This document shows, piece by piece, positions 7,845-16,034 of a DNA stretch of 64,000 nt. Below the pieces are notes generated by a model. The model was not told the origin of the DNA. It did not search any database and saw only the letters and a list, made by a program, of their open reading frames with translations. How positions within the stretch are numbered: the stretch's first letter is position 1; the number at the start of each line of letters is the position of its first letter. The position numbers and the translations under genes are program-made. The stretch comes from Kribbella steppae (GTDB lineage Bacteria; Actinomycetota; Actinomycetes; Propionibacteriales; Kribbellaceae), in contig NZ_SLWN01000002.1 of NCBI RefSeq assembly GCF_004342025.1, forward strand, positions 558,001 through 622,000, given 5' to 3'.

Positions 7845-8654
7845 TCATTTGGCCAGTACCGCGAGCTGGTTGCGCATCGCCCGTCGTACCGGCGGATCGA
7901 GGTGACGGTCCCAATCCGGCCGACGCTCGCCGCGGAGCAGGGCGTAGTACGCGAGTGCGTCGGACAGGGCCGCCTCGCGGAGGTACCCGCGGGCGAGCGG
8001 CTGCTTGCCCTTCCCGTTCGGCCGCGGCCGGCGCTCGTACGCCGCATTCGCGGTGAAGATCCCGAGTCCGTAGAACACGGTGAGCAGATCGGTCAGCGAC
8101 TCGTGGTCGGGCCGGTGCGCGAACGAGATCCGGCCGCCGCCGAGCAACAGTTCATGACCGGCCTCGTGGGCGAAGATCGCGATCAGTGCGACCGGGTCGG
8201 CGGCCAGCGCGGGCGCGTGCTGGATCTCGTTGCGGTCGGCACCGCGGACCCACCGACCGGACGACTCCTTCACCACTCCCCGGTACGCCGGACGTCGTAC
8301 CCCGTCGGCCACGAGCCCGAAGCTCAACCCGCAGTGCCCCGACGGCAGGTCCATCCGCTCCGAGACCAGGGCGCACAACTCCTCGGCTGCCGCGAGCCCA
8401 CCGTCGTACCCGATGGGGATCAACTCCCCCGGCACCACGATCGGCCGGAGCAGGACGTCACGCCCGAACTCGGCCACCAGCCAGTCCATCGACGACCGGA
8501 TCCACCGCCGCCGCCCACCCGGCAACCGCTCCCGCGGCGCCTTCAACCGCGCCCGCACCTGCTGCTCCCGCCGCAACACCCCGATCGGATTCCTCACCCG
8601 CCGAATCATGCCTGTCGGACGCGCCCGCAAACCTCCCGGGTTCCGCAGCGTCAC
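7845..8654 (-). CDS. Uncharacterised protein with HEAGH zinc-binding motif
   Basis: Up to 269 residues; the first 15 are Arg/Gly-rich and a second ATG at 8609 is an equally good start. The readable signature is IAIFAHEAGHELLLGGG (HExxH, the catalytic zinc site of many metallopeptidases), followed about 20 residues later by DHESLTDLLTVFYGLGIFTA, which could give the third ligand, and a C-terminal GYLREAALSDALAYYALLRG segment. No signal peptide or membrane helix is evident, so it is probably cytoplasmic. The substrate is unknown and I do not recognise a named family. It lies 36 bp upstream of ilvA on the same strand and may share its transcript. Confidence 0.6.
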   Translation of the reverse strand: MTLRNPGGLRARPTGMIRRVRNPIGVLRREQQVRARLKAPRERLPGGRRRWIRSSMDWLVAEFGRDVLLRPIVVPGELIPIGYDGGLAAAEELCALVSERMDLPSGHCGLSFGLVADGVRRPAYRGVVKESSGRWVRGADRNEIQHAPALAADPVALIAIFAHEAGHELLLGGGRISFAHRPDHESLTDLLTVFYGLGIFTANAAYERRPRPNGKGKQPLARGYLREAALSDALAYYALLRGERRPDWDRHLDPPVRRAMRNQLAVLAK

Positions 8655-8722
8655 TATCTGCGCACGTCAGGTCATCACTTTGGCCCGGCCGTCAGCCCCG
8701 CAAGCATCCGGATCCGGAGTTC

Positions 8723-9526
8723 CTACTTGAGCAGGATCTTGCCGAGGCGGCGGGAGGCGACGTACATGCCGACGGTGCCCATGGCGGCCAGGTAGGCGGC
8801 GTTGATCAGGAGGGACCAGCTGACGGTGCCGGTGGTGAAGGCGCGTTCGAGGACGACGCCCTGGTAGAGCGGGGTGATCTCGACCAGCCAGCGGATCGCC
8901 GCCGGGTAGGTCTCGACCGGGTAGAAGGTGGCCGAGAACAGGAACATCGGGATGATCGCCAGCTGGACGAACTCGAAGTCCTGCCAGCTGCGCATGAACG
9001 TGGTCAGCGCCATCCCGGCCCCGGCGAACGCGAACCCGATCAGCACCGAGGCCGGCAGCGCGGCCACCGCCCACCACGACTCGACCAGCCCCATCCCCAG
9101 CATCACCAGGATGAACATCGCCGAGTAGCAGGCACCGCGCAGCAGCGCCCAGGTCACCTCACCGGTCGCGACGTCCCACGGCCGCAGCGGTGTCGCCAGC
9201 ATCGAGTCGTAGAGCTTGGCGTACTTCATCCGGAAGAAGATGTTGTACGTCGAGTCGAAGATCGCACCGTTCATCGCCGAACTGGCCAGCATCGCCGGCG
9301 CGACGAAGGCGGCGTACCCGATCGTGGTGCCGTCGGACAGGGTGAAGTCGCCGACCAGCTGGGCGACGCCGATACCGATCGACAGCAGGTAGAACACCGG
9401 CTCGAAGAAGCCGGACAGGAAGACGACCCAGGACCGGCGATACAGCAGGAAGTTGCGCTCCACGATATGCCGCCCGCCACCGAACCGGAGCGGCACCGGA
9501 ACAACCCGGGCGGTAAGCGTCGCCAT
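8723..9526 (-). CDS. ABC-2-type exporter permease (second subunit)
   Basis: 267 residues starting at ATG 9526, which shares its A with the TGA of the upstream permease (TGATG), so the two are translationally coupled. A much longer open frame extends upstream but is antisense-like and unsupported. The protein has six hydrophobic segments, an N-terminal NFLLYRRSWVVFLSGFFEPV entry, DSMLATPLRPWDVATGE in the cytoplasmic loop and FSATFYPVETYPAAIRWLVE near the C-terminus. The last motif is the ABC-2 signature of the NodJ/DrrB class. With the sister permease and the ATPase it would form a drug, lipid or polysaccharide exporter. Confidence 0.85.
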   Translation of the reverse strand: MATLTARVVPVPLRFGGGRHIVERNFLLYRRSWVVFLSGFFEPVFYLLSIGIGVAQLVGDFTLSDGTTIGYAAFVAPAMLASSAMNGAIFDSTYNIFFRMKYAKLYDSMLATPLRPWDVATGEVTWALLRGACYSAMFILVMLGMGLVESWWAVAALPASVLIGFAFAGAGMALTTFMRSWQDFEFVQLAIIPMFLFSATFYPVETYPAAIRWLVEITPLYQGVVLERAFTTGTVSWSLLINAAYLAAMGTVGMYVASRRLGKILLK

Positions 9527-10308
9527 CAGCCGACCAACTTCTTGGTGAAGCCGCGGACCGCGAGCCAGGTGCCTATCAGGAACCACGCCAGCAGATAACC
9601 GACGTTGAGCAGCGCCATCCACGGATCGACCGTGCCCAGGCTGAGGTCGCGGGACAGCTCGACGCCGTGCCACAACGGGCTCACGTAGGCGAGCCACTCG
9701 ATCCAGTTCGGGAGCTGGGACACCGGGAAGAACGCACCGGAGAACAGGAACGCGGGGACCACCCCGAACCGGAAGATCATCGCGAAGCCCGCGTCGTTCT
9801 CCAGTTTCGTCGCGTACGCCGCGATCGGACCGGCAACGGCCATCCCGACCAGCAGCGCGATCGGCAGGCCCAAGGCGCCGAGCGGTGACTTCAATCCACC
9901 GAACGCGGTGATCACCACCAGGAACACAGCACACGTGCTGGTCACCCGGAACGCAATGAACCCGAGCTGCCCGTAGACGACATCCGCCGGCCGCAATGGC
10001 GTGGCGATCATCGAGTAGTAGAACTTCTGCCACTTCAACCCGCTCATCACCGGGTACGTCGCCTCACCGACGGCGATCTGCAGTCCGGTCGCGGCGAGCA
10101 GCCCCGGCGCGATGTACTGCAGGTAGCTCACCCCGCCCAACGCGCCGCTCCCGTTGCTGTCCACGAACGACCCGAGCCCGATCCCCATCGCGGCCAGGTA
10201 GAGCAGTGGCAGCAGGAAGCTGCTGATCAGCGTGCCCTTCCAGGTGCGCTTGTAGACCGTCAGCCAGTAGTCGAACTGGCGACGACCGTTCTCCAACGCG
10301 AGTGCCAT
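9526..10308 (-). CDS. ABC-2-type exporter permease (first subunit)
   Basis: 260 residues with six predicted helices. It starts at ATG 10308, one base into the ATPase stop region, and ends one base into the next permease start. It carries the same ABC-2 landmarks as its neighbour: WKGTLISSFLLPLLYLAAMG, then YYSMIATPLRPADVVYGQ, and FSGAFFPVSQLPNWIEWLAY. The two permeases are paralogous, so the exporter is probably a heterodimer, like NodIJ-type or DrrAB-type systems with a split membrane part. Substrate not identifiable. Confidence 0.87.
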   Translation of the reverse strand: MALALENGRRQFDYWLTVYKRTWKGTLISSFLLPLLYLAAMGIGLGSFVDSNGSGALGGVSYLQYIAPGLLAATGLQIAVGEATYPVMSGLKWQKFYYSMIATPLRPADVVYGQLGFIAFRVTSTCAVFLVVITAFGGLKSPLGALGLPIALLVGMAVAGPIAAYATKLENDAGFAMIFRFGVVPAFLFSGAFFPVSQLPNWIEWLAYVSPLWHGVELSRDLSLGTVDPWMALLNVGYLLAWFLIGTWLAVRGFTKKLVG

Positions 10309-11255
10309 CAGTCCACCAACGTCCGGCCGGTCAGGCGCAGGAACACGTCCTCGAGCGTCGAGCGCCGTACCAGCACCGCTGCCGGCTCCAGACCACGCTC
10401 ATGGACGGCGGTGACCGCGTGCTCACCGTCGTCGGTGTAGAGCAGCAGGCGGTCCGGTAGCACCTCGATGCGCTGAGCCAGATCCTCCACCTTCTCCGCG
10501 AGCGCGTCGTGGTCCGACAGCATCACCTCGGGGCCGAACCGCAGCTCGGTCACCTCACGGGTCGAGTAGTCGCGGATCAGCTCGGCCGGTGAGCCCTCGG
10601 CCGCGATCAATCCGCCGTCCATCACGACCAGCCGGTCGCACAACTGCTCGGCCTCGTCCATGTAGTGCGTGGTGATGATCAGCGTCACGCCGGCCTGCTT
10701 CAGCCGGAACAGCTTGTCCCACAACAGATGCCGGGCCTGCGGGTCCAGACCGGTGGTCGGCTCGTCGAGCAGCAGCAGGTCAGGCTTGCTCACCAGCGAC
10801 CGGGCGATCGTCAGCCGCCGCTTCATCCCGCCGGACAGCTCGTCGACCTTGACCTTGGCCTTCTCGGTCAGCGCGACGAACTCGAGCAGCTCATCAGCCC
10901 GCAACCGGCACTCGGCCCGGCTCAGCCCGAAGTACCGCCCGTAGATGGTCAGGTTCTCCCGGACGGTCAGCTCGGTGTCGAGGGTGTCGTCCTGAGGGCA
11001 CACGCCCAGCCGGGCCCGGATCGACGGCCCCTCGGTCGCCGGGTCCATGCCGAGGATGCGCAACGTGCCGCCGCTGGCCGGCGAGACCGCGCCGATCATC
11101 CGCATCGTCGAGGACTTGCCCGCCCCGTTCGGCCCGAGGAACCCGAACGCCTCGCCCTTCCACACGTCCAGGTCGATCCCCTTGACCGCCTCGAAGTCGC
11201 CGTACGCCTTCCGCAACCCGCGGACATGGACCAGAGACTCCCGCTGCTCACTCAC
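10308..11255 (-). CDS. DrrA-type ABC exporter ATP-binding protein
   Basis: 315 residues from GTG 11255, chosen because an SEQRESLVHVRGLRKAYGDF opening is normal for the family; another GTG at 11285 would add ten residues. All ATPase motifs are present in order: Walker A GPNGAGKSS, Q-loop GVCPQDD, signature VDELSGGMKRR, Walker B LLLLDEPTTGLDP and the switch His in IITTHYMDEAEQL. The last about 90 residues after the ATPase core end with STLEDVFLRLTGR, the C-terminal DrrA/DUF4162-like module that docks on the permeases. It is first in the exporter operon and overlaps the first permease by one base. Confidence 0.88.
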   Translation of the reverse strand: MSEQRESLVHVRGLRKAYGDFEAVKGIDLDVWKGEAFGFLGPNGAGKSSTMRMIGAVSPASGGTLRILGMDPATEGPSIRARLGVCPQDDTLDTELTVRENLTIYGRYFGLSRAECRLRADELLEFVALTEKAKVKVDELSGGMKRRLTIARSLVSKPDLLLLDEPTTGLDPQARHLLWDKLFRLKQAGVTLIITTHYMDEAEQLCDRLVVMDGGLIAAEGSPAELIRDYSTREVTELRFGPEVMLSDHDALAEKVEDLAQRIEVLPDRLLLYTDDGEHAVTAVHERGLEPAAVLVRRSTLEDVFLRLTGRTLVD

Positions 11256-11309
11256 GAGCCCGACCCTAGACCGCCCAGCCGACACTTTCTTGTCGTTTTG
11301 GGTGCAACC

Positions 11310-12044
11310 TCAGCCGCGGCCGACGTACGGCATGCCGGCGGCCATGATGGTCAGCGTCGGTACGGCGACCGACGTCGGGAGCTGGGCGATCCGGACCACG
11401 AAGTCCGCGACGACCTTCGGATCGAACGTCGGCTCGACCGCGACCGACCCGTCCGGCTGCAGCACGCCCTGGCCCATCCGCTCGGTCATCGGGGTGGCGG
11501 CGTTCCCGATGTCGATCTGGCAGGCGGTGATCCCGTGCCCCCGGCCCTCCAGTTCGAGGCCCTTGGTCAGACCGCTGATCGCGTGCTTGCTCGCGGTGTA
11601 GGCGATCCCGTGCGGCCGCGGTACGTGGGCCGAGATGGACCCGTTGTTGATGATCCGCCCACCCTTCGGGTCCTGCCGCAACATCAGCGCGAAGGCGGCC
11701 TGCGCACACAGGAACGACCCGGTCAGGTTGGTGTCCACGACCCGCCGCCAGTCCTCCTCCGACACGTCCTGGACCGGCGACGCCGGCGCACCCGTGCCCG
11801 CGTTGTTCACCAGTACGTCGATCCGCTCCAGCCCACCGAAGAACGCCCGTACGGCGGAACCGTCCGCAACATCCAGTACGACGGAGTCGACAGAGGCACC
11901 GCCCAAGGCAGCGGTCTCGCGCAGCGTCGACTCGGTCCGCCCGGTGACGATCACCTCGAACCCGGCTGCCGCCAACGCCAGTGCCATCTCCCGGCCGAGT
12001 CCCGACCCACCACCGGTCACCACCGCTACCTGCGCCATCCGCAC
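11310..12044 (-). CDS. Short-chain dehydrogenase/reductase
   Basis: 244 residues of classical SDR. The NAD(P)-binding loop is VVTGGGSGLGREMA, the NNAG motif (residues 80-83) is followed by DTNLTGSFLCAQ, and the catalytic residues are the serine in INNGSISA and Y149/K153 in YTASK. A TGRTEST segment after beta-2, with arginine, favours NADP(H). The C-terminus varies and the substrate cannot be told. The gene ends 54 bp before the exporter ATPase on the same strand, so loose cotranscription is possible but no functional link is evident. Confidence 0.85.
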   Translation of the reverse strand: MRMAQVAVVTGGGSGLGREMALALAAAGFEVIVTGRTESTLRETAALGGASVDSVVLDVADGSAVRAFFGGLERIDVLVNNAGTGAPASPVQDVSEEDWRRVVDTNLTGSFLCAQAAFALMLRQDPKGGRIINNGSISAHVPRPHGIAYTASKHAISGLTKGLELEGRGHGITACQIDIGNAATPMTERMGQGVLQPDGSVAVEPTFDPKVVADFVVRIAQLPTSVAVPTLTIMAAGMPYVGRG

Positions 12045-12089
12045 GCCCTCCTGCCGCTCGCCGAATCGACGTCCAGGATTGCAGGACGC

Positions 12090-12368
12090 TCAGTCGGACG
12101 CCGTCATGGTGCCTGTCGGGGTGCGTCGCCAGTACCAGCCGACGGCTCCCGCCACCGCGGTCAGGACGAGCAGCTCCACCCAGACTCCGTTGCCGAGGGG
12201 AGGAATCAACTCCTCGCAGAGGTTCCACGCGGCGTGCACGAGGATGGCCGCCGGCACGCCACCGCGGAGGCGTTCGCTGACGAACAGCATCACGTAGGTC
12301 AGCGGAACAGCGCCAGGCGCCAGGTCCACCTCTTCCACTCGATGTGACCACCCGGACACGAAGAGCAA
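12090..12368 (-). pseudogene. Truncated CPBP (CAAX-like) intramembrane protease remnant
   Basis: Open frame of 92 codons. Its core APGAVPLTYVMLFVSERLRG then GVPAAILVHAAWNL matches the last two helices of CPBP-family membrane proteases (family pattern: 'APGA...G.lr.rtGsl.aAIl.HA..N'). Full-length members are 200-300 residues and begin the active site with an EExxxR motif, which is absent here. The upstream DNA is immediately the promoter region of the divergent MarR gene, so the N-terminal two thirds are missing. I read it as a decayed gene; a functional short membrane protein cannot be excluded. Confidence 0.5.
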
Positions 12369-12409
12369 ATGAGTGGCGACTCAGTCAGGAGTCTTGGAAA
12401 CTCATTTGC
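12365..12409. repeat. 10-bp inverted repeat flanking a nested 5-bp repeat upstream of MarR-MFS operon
   Basis: GCAAATGAGT (12365-12374) is exactly repeated in inverse as ACTCATTTGC (12400-12409). Inside, GACTC (12378-12382) and GAGTC (12389-12393) form a second inverted pair. The right arm overlaps the -35 of the MarR promoter, so it may be a second regulatory element or a cruciform. Confidence 0.5.
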
Positions 12410-12448
12410 GTGTATCACGCAAGCATGTATATGCTTGCAGCATGCAAG
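12406..12448 (+). promoter_or_regulatory. MarR promoter with three overlapping palindromes
   Basis: TTGCGTG-TAT-CACGCAA (12406-12422), GCAAGCAT-GTAT-ATGCTTGC (12419-12438) and CTTGC-AGCAT-GCAAG (12434-12448) overlap in series. A TTGCGT (12406-12411)-N16-TATATG (12428-12433) promoter fits within them and predicts transcription starting about two bases before the ATG at 12442, a leaderless mRNA. The last palindrome covers the start codon. Autorepression by the encoded MarR protein is inferred. Confidence 0.7.
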
Positions 12449-13041
12449 TAAACGACGCGTACTCTCCGCAGACCCCGATCGAGGGTGTGCTGCACGCGTT
12501 CACCCGGATCGGCCGGCGTCTGAAGGGCAAGCAGCCCGGCGACACCCTCGACCACAGCGCCCACGTGGTCCTGTTCGTGTTGCGCTGCAGCGGCGCCCTG
12601 CGGCTGTCCGATCTGGCCAGCCGGCTCGAGCTCGACGCCTCCACCGCGAGCCGGCACGTCCGGGCGCTGGAGCAGCTCGGCCTGGTCCGCCGCTCCCCCG
12701 ACCCCGACGACGGCCGCGCCTTCCGGGTCGAGCTGACCGAGCAGGGCCTCGAGCAGTGGGAGGCCGGCGCCCGCCGCCGGATGGAACTACTCAGCGCCGC
12801 CATGGAGGGCTGGTCCGAGGACGACGTCCTGACCTTCGAGCGGCTGATGTCCCGGTTCGCCGACGGCGTCGCGAGCCAGACCGACGGCGCCGACAACCGC
12901 ACCTGGGCCGACAAGGGCTGGGCCGCCGTCGCCCCGCGCATCCGGCCGGTTGCGGTTGAGCGCAGTACCGAAGACTTCGCGCCCGGTGGGGATCCTGCTG
13001 CCCGCGAGAACACCGACAAGAACCTGGAGAGCACCAGATGA
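12442..13041 (+). CDS. MarR-family regulator of the downstream exporter
   Basis: 199 residues from ATG 12442. An in-frame ATG at 12373 exists, but it lies upstream of the promoter. The winged HTH is LRLSDLASRLELDASTASRH, followed by VRALEQLGLVRRSPDPDDGR (wing) and AFRVELTEQGLEQWE. An unusual extension of about 55 residues after the dimerisation helix ends in acidic and polar residues with no recognisable fold. It overlaps the MFS gene by four bases (ATGA 13038-13041), so regulator and pump are made from one mRNA and probably shut themselves off through the operator at the start codon. Confidence 0.88.
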   Translation: MQVNDAYSPQTPIEGVLHAFTRIGRRLKGKQPGDTLDHSAHVVLFVLRCSGALRLSDLASRLELDASTASRHVRALEQLGLVRRSPDPDDGRAFRVELTEQGLEQWEAGARRRMELLSAAMEGWSEDDVLTFERLMSRFADGVASQTDGADNRTWADKGWAAVAPRIRPVAVERSTEDFAPGGDPAARENTDKNLESTR

Positions 13042-14648
13042 GCACCACCGAGCCCGCCACCACCGGCGGCGCTGCGCCTGAAACCGGGTCCGATACCCCG
13101 CAGTACCTGTCCCACAAGCAGATCCTCGTCGTCCTCGGCGGCCTGATGGCCGGCATGTTCCTGGCCGCACTCGACCAGAGCATCGTCGGGACCGCACTGC
13201 CGCAGATCGTCAGCGAGTTCAACAGCCTGGACAAGCTGTCCTGGGTGGTCACGGCGTACCTGCTGACCTCGACCGCCTCCACCCCGCTGTGGGGCAAGAT
13301 CTCCGACCTCTACGGCCGCCGCCCGCTGTTCATCGCGGCGATCGTCACCTTCCTGGCCGGCTCGGTGCTGTCCGCGCTGTCACAGAACATCGAGATGCTG
13401 ATCGGCTTCCGGGCCGTCCAGGGTCTCGGCGCCGGCGGTCTGATGTCGCTGGCCTTCGCCACCATCGGCGACGTGATTCCGCCGCGCGAGCGCGGTAAGT
13501 ACATGGGGTACTTCGGCGCCGTCTTCGGTCTGTCCTCGGTGGCCGGTCCGCTGCTCGGCGGTCTGCTCACCGACGGTCCGGGCTGGCGCTGGATCTTCTG
13601 GATCAACCTGCCGATCGGTCTGGTTGCCCTGGGCATCGTCGCCGCCGTACTGAAGCTGCCGCATGTGAAGCGGTCGCACAAGATCGACTACCTCGGCGCC
13701 GCCGTGATCACCGGCGCGGTCACCTCGCTGCTGCTGGCGATCTCGTGGAGCGGCCCGGGCCACGGCTGGGGCGACGGGACCACGATCGCCCTGCTGGCCG
13801 CGGCCGTCGTGCTGGCCGTCAGCTTCGTCTTCATCGAGCTGAAGGTGTCCGAGCCGATCATCCCGATGGACCTGTTCAAGGGCCGGATCTTCTCCGGGTA
13901 CGCCGGGTACGCCTTCCTGCTCGGGTTCGCGATGTTCGGTGCGCTGATCTTCCTGCCGCTGTACCTGCAGGCGGTGAAGGACATGTCGCCGACCCAGTCC
14001 GGCCTGGCGCTGCTGCCGATGATCGTCGGTATCTTCTCCGCCTCGATCCCGAGTGGCCAGCTGATGAGCAAGAACGGCCGGTACAAGGCGTTCCCGATCA
14101 TCTCCGCGGTGCTGGTCGGCGGCGCGATGGTGCTGCTGTCCACGCTCAGCATGACCACGCCGTACTGGCAGCTGGCGATCTACATGTTCTTGATGGGTGC
14201 CGGCCTGGGCCTGTCGATGCAGATCACCGTCACCGCCGCGCAGAACAGCGTGCCCCGGCAGCACATGGGCACCGCGACCTCGACGATGACCTTCTTCCGC
14301 TCGATGGGCGGCGCGATCGGTACGGCGGTCTACGGCGCCGTACTGACGACCCGGCTGAAGGAGCACCTGACCGACATCGTCCCGAACGCGACGCAGAGCA
14401 TGGTCGACGGGCTCGCCAAGGCGGCGAACAGCGTCGAGGCCCTGCACGGCTTGAAGGAGCCGATGAAGGGCTGGGCCCTGCACGGTCTGGTCGACGCGAT
14501 GGACGACGTCTTCCTGGTCTCGCTGCCGTTCCTGGCGATCGCCTTCATCCTCGCGGTCATCACGCCGGAGCAGCGCCTGGCCGGCCGGTCCGACGACACG
14601 AAGCCGGAGGACTCGGTCGAGAGTTCCGCAGCCGCCGCGATGCACTGA
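13038..14648 (+). CDS. MFS multidrug exporter, DHA2/EmrB-QacA type
   Basis: 536 residues, 14-helix DHA2 length. Helix 1 carries FLAALDQSIVGTALPQIVSE (the DHA2 'LD.TIVNVALP' motif D1), the 2-3 loop is GKISDLYGRRPLF, and helix 5 has the antiporter motif C as GLSSVAGPLLGG followed by GPGWRWIFWINLPIGL. A late segment with RSMGGAIGTAVYGAVL is also typical. It would export cationic or hydrophobic toxicants by proton antiport; the substrate is unknown. It is coupled to the MarR gene by an ATGA overlap and ends 19 bp before a strong terminator. Confidence 0.9.
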   Translation: MSTTEPATTGGAAPETGSDTPQYLSHKQILVVLGGLMAGMFLAALDQSIVGTALPQIVSEFNSLDKLSWVVTAYLLTSTASTPLWGKISDLYGRRPLFIAAIVTFLAGSVLSALSQNIEMLIGFRAVQGLGAGGLMSLAFATIGDVIPPRERGKYMGYFGAVFGLSSVAGPLLGGLLTDGPGWRWIFWINLPIGLVALGIVAAVLKLPHVKRSHKIDYLGAAVITGAVTSLLLAISWSGPGHGWGDGTTIALLAAAVVLAVSFVFIELKVSEPIIPMDLFKGRIFSGYAGYAFLLGFAMFGALIFLPLYLQAVKDMSPTQSGLALLPMIVGIFSASIPSGQLMSKNGRYKAFPIISAVLVGGAMVLLSTLSMTTPYWQLAIYMFLMGAGLGLSMQITVTAAQNSVPRQHMGTATSTMTFFRSMGGAIGTAVYGAVLTTRLKEHLTDIVPNATQSMVDGLAKAANSVEALHGLKEPMKGWALHGLVDAMDDVFLVSLPFLAIAFILAVITPEQRLAGRSDDTKPEDSVESSAAAAMH

Positions 14649-14667
14649 CGGCGGCCATATGAACGGA

Positions 14668-14695
14668 GGGTCTCACCGGGAAACCGGTGGGGCCC
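14668..14695 (+). terminator. Intrinsic terminator of MarR-MFS operon
   Basis: GGGTCTCACCGG / CCGGTGGGGCCC, a 12-bp stem with two G-U pairs and a GAAA tetraloop, 20 bp after the MFS stop codon. No long T run follows (CTTCGCGTTCT). Confidence 0.7.
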
Positions 14696-14752
14696 TTCGC
14701 GTTCTCCGTCGGCCGTCTGGTGCGTGAGGCGGACGCCTGAGCTGACCAGGCC

Positions 14753-15283
14753 GTGTACGAGGACCAGATCCTGCCGCACAGCCCGTTCAGCGGGTGGGTC
14801 GCGTTCGCGATCGAGCCCGATGACATCCCCGCCGCCGAGGCGGGACTGGACGAGCACTGGCCGGCCAAGTTCGAGCTGGCCCGCAAGCACTGGGGCCAAC
14901 CGTCGTACGTCGGAACCGACGACCATCCCGGGTTCGTCGACGCGTGGGCCCCCGGCGCGGGCCAGGAGCGACGGCACCTCGCGCTCGCGGCCAAGCGGCA
15001 GTTCAGGGAAGGTGCCAGGGATGCGTTGGCCAACAGCGACCTGCCGCCCGGCACCGGGGCGAGCAGCAGCGTCTCACCCGAGTCGCTCACCACGATCGCC
15101 CAGGGAGCCGACGCGGCCGCGCGGCAAGCGTCCGCACCGGGTCTTTCCAGCGATCTGCAGACCAGCCTCAACGCTGCGACGGCGCCGCCGCTGAAGCCCG
15201 GGCAGGCGCGCGGCACCGACGCCGGCCAGCGCCCGCAGACCACCGGCCAGATCGACCGCGGCGCCGGCAGAGACGGCCGTTAG
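14753..15283 (+). pseudogene. Decayed copy of the A/B module (A fragment fused to a foreign tail)
   Basis: Open frame of 176 codons from GTG 14753, with an in-frame stop just upstream at 14738. Residues 13-60 (SGWVAFAIEPDDIPAAEAGL, then DEHWPAKFELARKHWGQPSY, then WAPGAGQERRHLAL) align without gaps to the second half of the intact A proteins at 15445 and 21281. The first about 95 residues of A are missing, and the homology breaks off after RRHLAL. The tail is Ala/Gln/Pro-rich (ending QTTGQIDRGAGRDGR), resembling a B-type partner in composition only. The simplest reading is a deletion that joined the middle of an A gene to the inside of a B gene. Confidence 0.6.
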
Positions 15284-15444
15284 CCCAGGCGGCTGATGTC
15301 CGCTGTGATCTAAACCAATCCGGCTGCCGGAGTGCCCGGCGTTAGAGATCTGCCAAGTCGGCGACCGGCGCGTTCGCATGACCCTGATCGCGCCCTACGG
15401 TGGCCGACGATGGCTTGAGTCACGGACGGAAGGAACAAGCCCGG

Positions 15445-16026
15445 ATGAAGACGCAGGACAGGCCGCTCGACGAGGACGACCTGGCGATCGCCGACCTCGC
15501 CGAGATCGCGGACTGGACCACGCTGGCAGGCCCGAACAGCGACGACTCCGGACCCGCCGTGGTCCGTGCATTGGTCCAGCGGGTCACGACGGCGACCGGC
15601 TGGGAGCCGTGGCCGCTCAAGCCGGGTGAACAGATCAACCCGGTGATGGCCTCCTGGGGATTCACCACCAAGCGCGGAAGCTCGATCATCATGTTCGACG
15701 GGCTGGCCTTCGCGGACTGCCCCAACAGCGGGTGGTCGGCGTACGAGATCGGGCCGGACGACATCGCCGAGGCCGAGGCCGGGCTCGACGCCCACTGGCC
15801 GGAGCACCTCCAGCTCGCCCGGAAGCACCTGGGCGAGCCCGCCTACGTCGGTGACGACAGCAGCCCCACCTTCCTTGACGAGTGGGCGCCGGGTGCGGGG
15901 GCCGACCGGCGTCACCTCGCGGTCTGGGTCCGCCCGGGCGCGCAGTTCCACCTGTTCAGCAACAAGCCGACCCGGGATCCGCTGACCAGCGCGGTGGGTG
16001 TCACCTACGCGGTCTACATCGACTAG
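15445..16026 (+). CDS. A protein of A/B module, copy 1 (unrecognised family, 193 aa)
   Basis: 193 residues from ATG 15445, which follows a GGACGGAAGGAA purine-rich site and matches the start of copy 2. It is acidic and Trp-rich with no signal peptide or membrane helix. Landmarks: MKTQDRPLDEDDLAIADLAE at the start, DDSGP near residue 33, WEPWPLKPGE, SWGFTTKRG, FDGLAFADC, then SGWSAYEIGPDDIAEAEAGL, DAHWPEHL, YVGDDSSPTF and a last WVRPGAQFHLFSNKP ending in YAVYID. I do not recognise a named domain. It is the same length as copy 2 and about three quarters identical by hand alignment. The B1 gene starts 8 bp after its stop, so the two are one operon; a chaperone or partner role for B is speculation. 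Confidence 0.75.
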   Translation: MKTQDRPLDEDDLAIADLAEIADWTTLAGPNSDDSGPAVVRALVQRVTTATGWEPWPLKPGEQINPVMASWGFTTKRGSSIIMFDGLAFADCPNSGWSAYEIGPDDIAEAEAGLDAHWPEHLQLARKHLGEPAYVGDDSSPTFLDEWAPGAGADRRHLAVWVRPGAQFHLFSNKPTRDPLTSAVGVTYAVYID

Positions 16027-16034
16027 GAGATCGA

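Noticed and set aside
5250..8795. Very long + strand open frame (about 1180 codons) opposite the sugar importer, ilvA and the HEAGH gene
   Set aside because: Arg/Gly/Asp-biased translation without domains, antisense to four genes with clear families; a codon-bias shadow.
9527..10033. Upstream extension of the second ABC-2 permease frame
   Set aside because: It overlaps the first permease antiparallel in codon phase and lacks homology; the TGATG junction gives a clear start at 9526.
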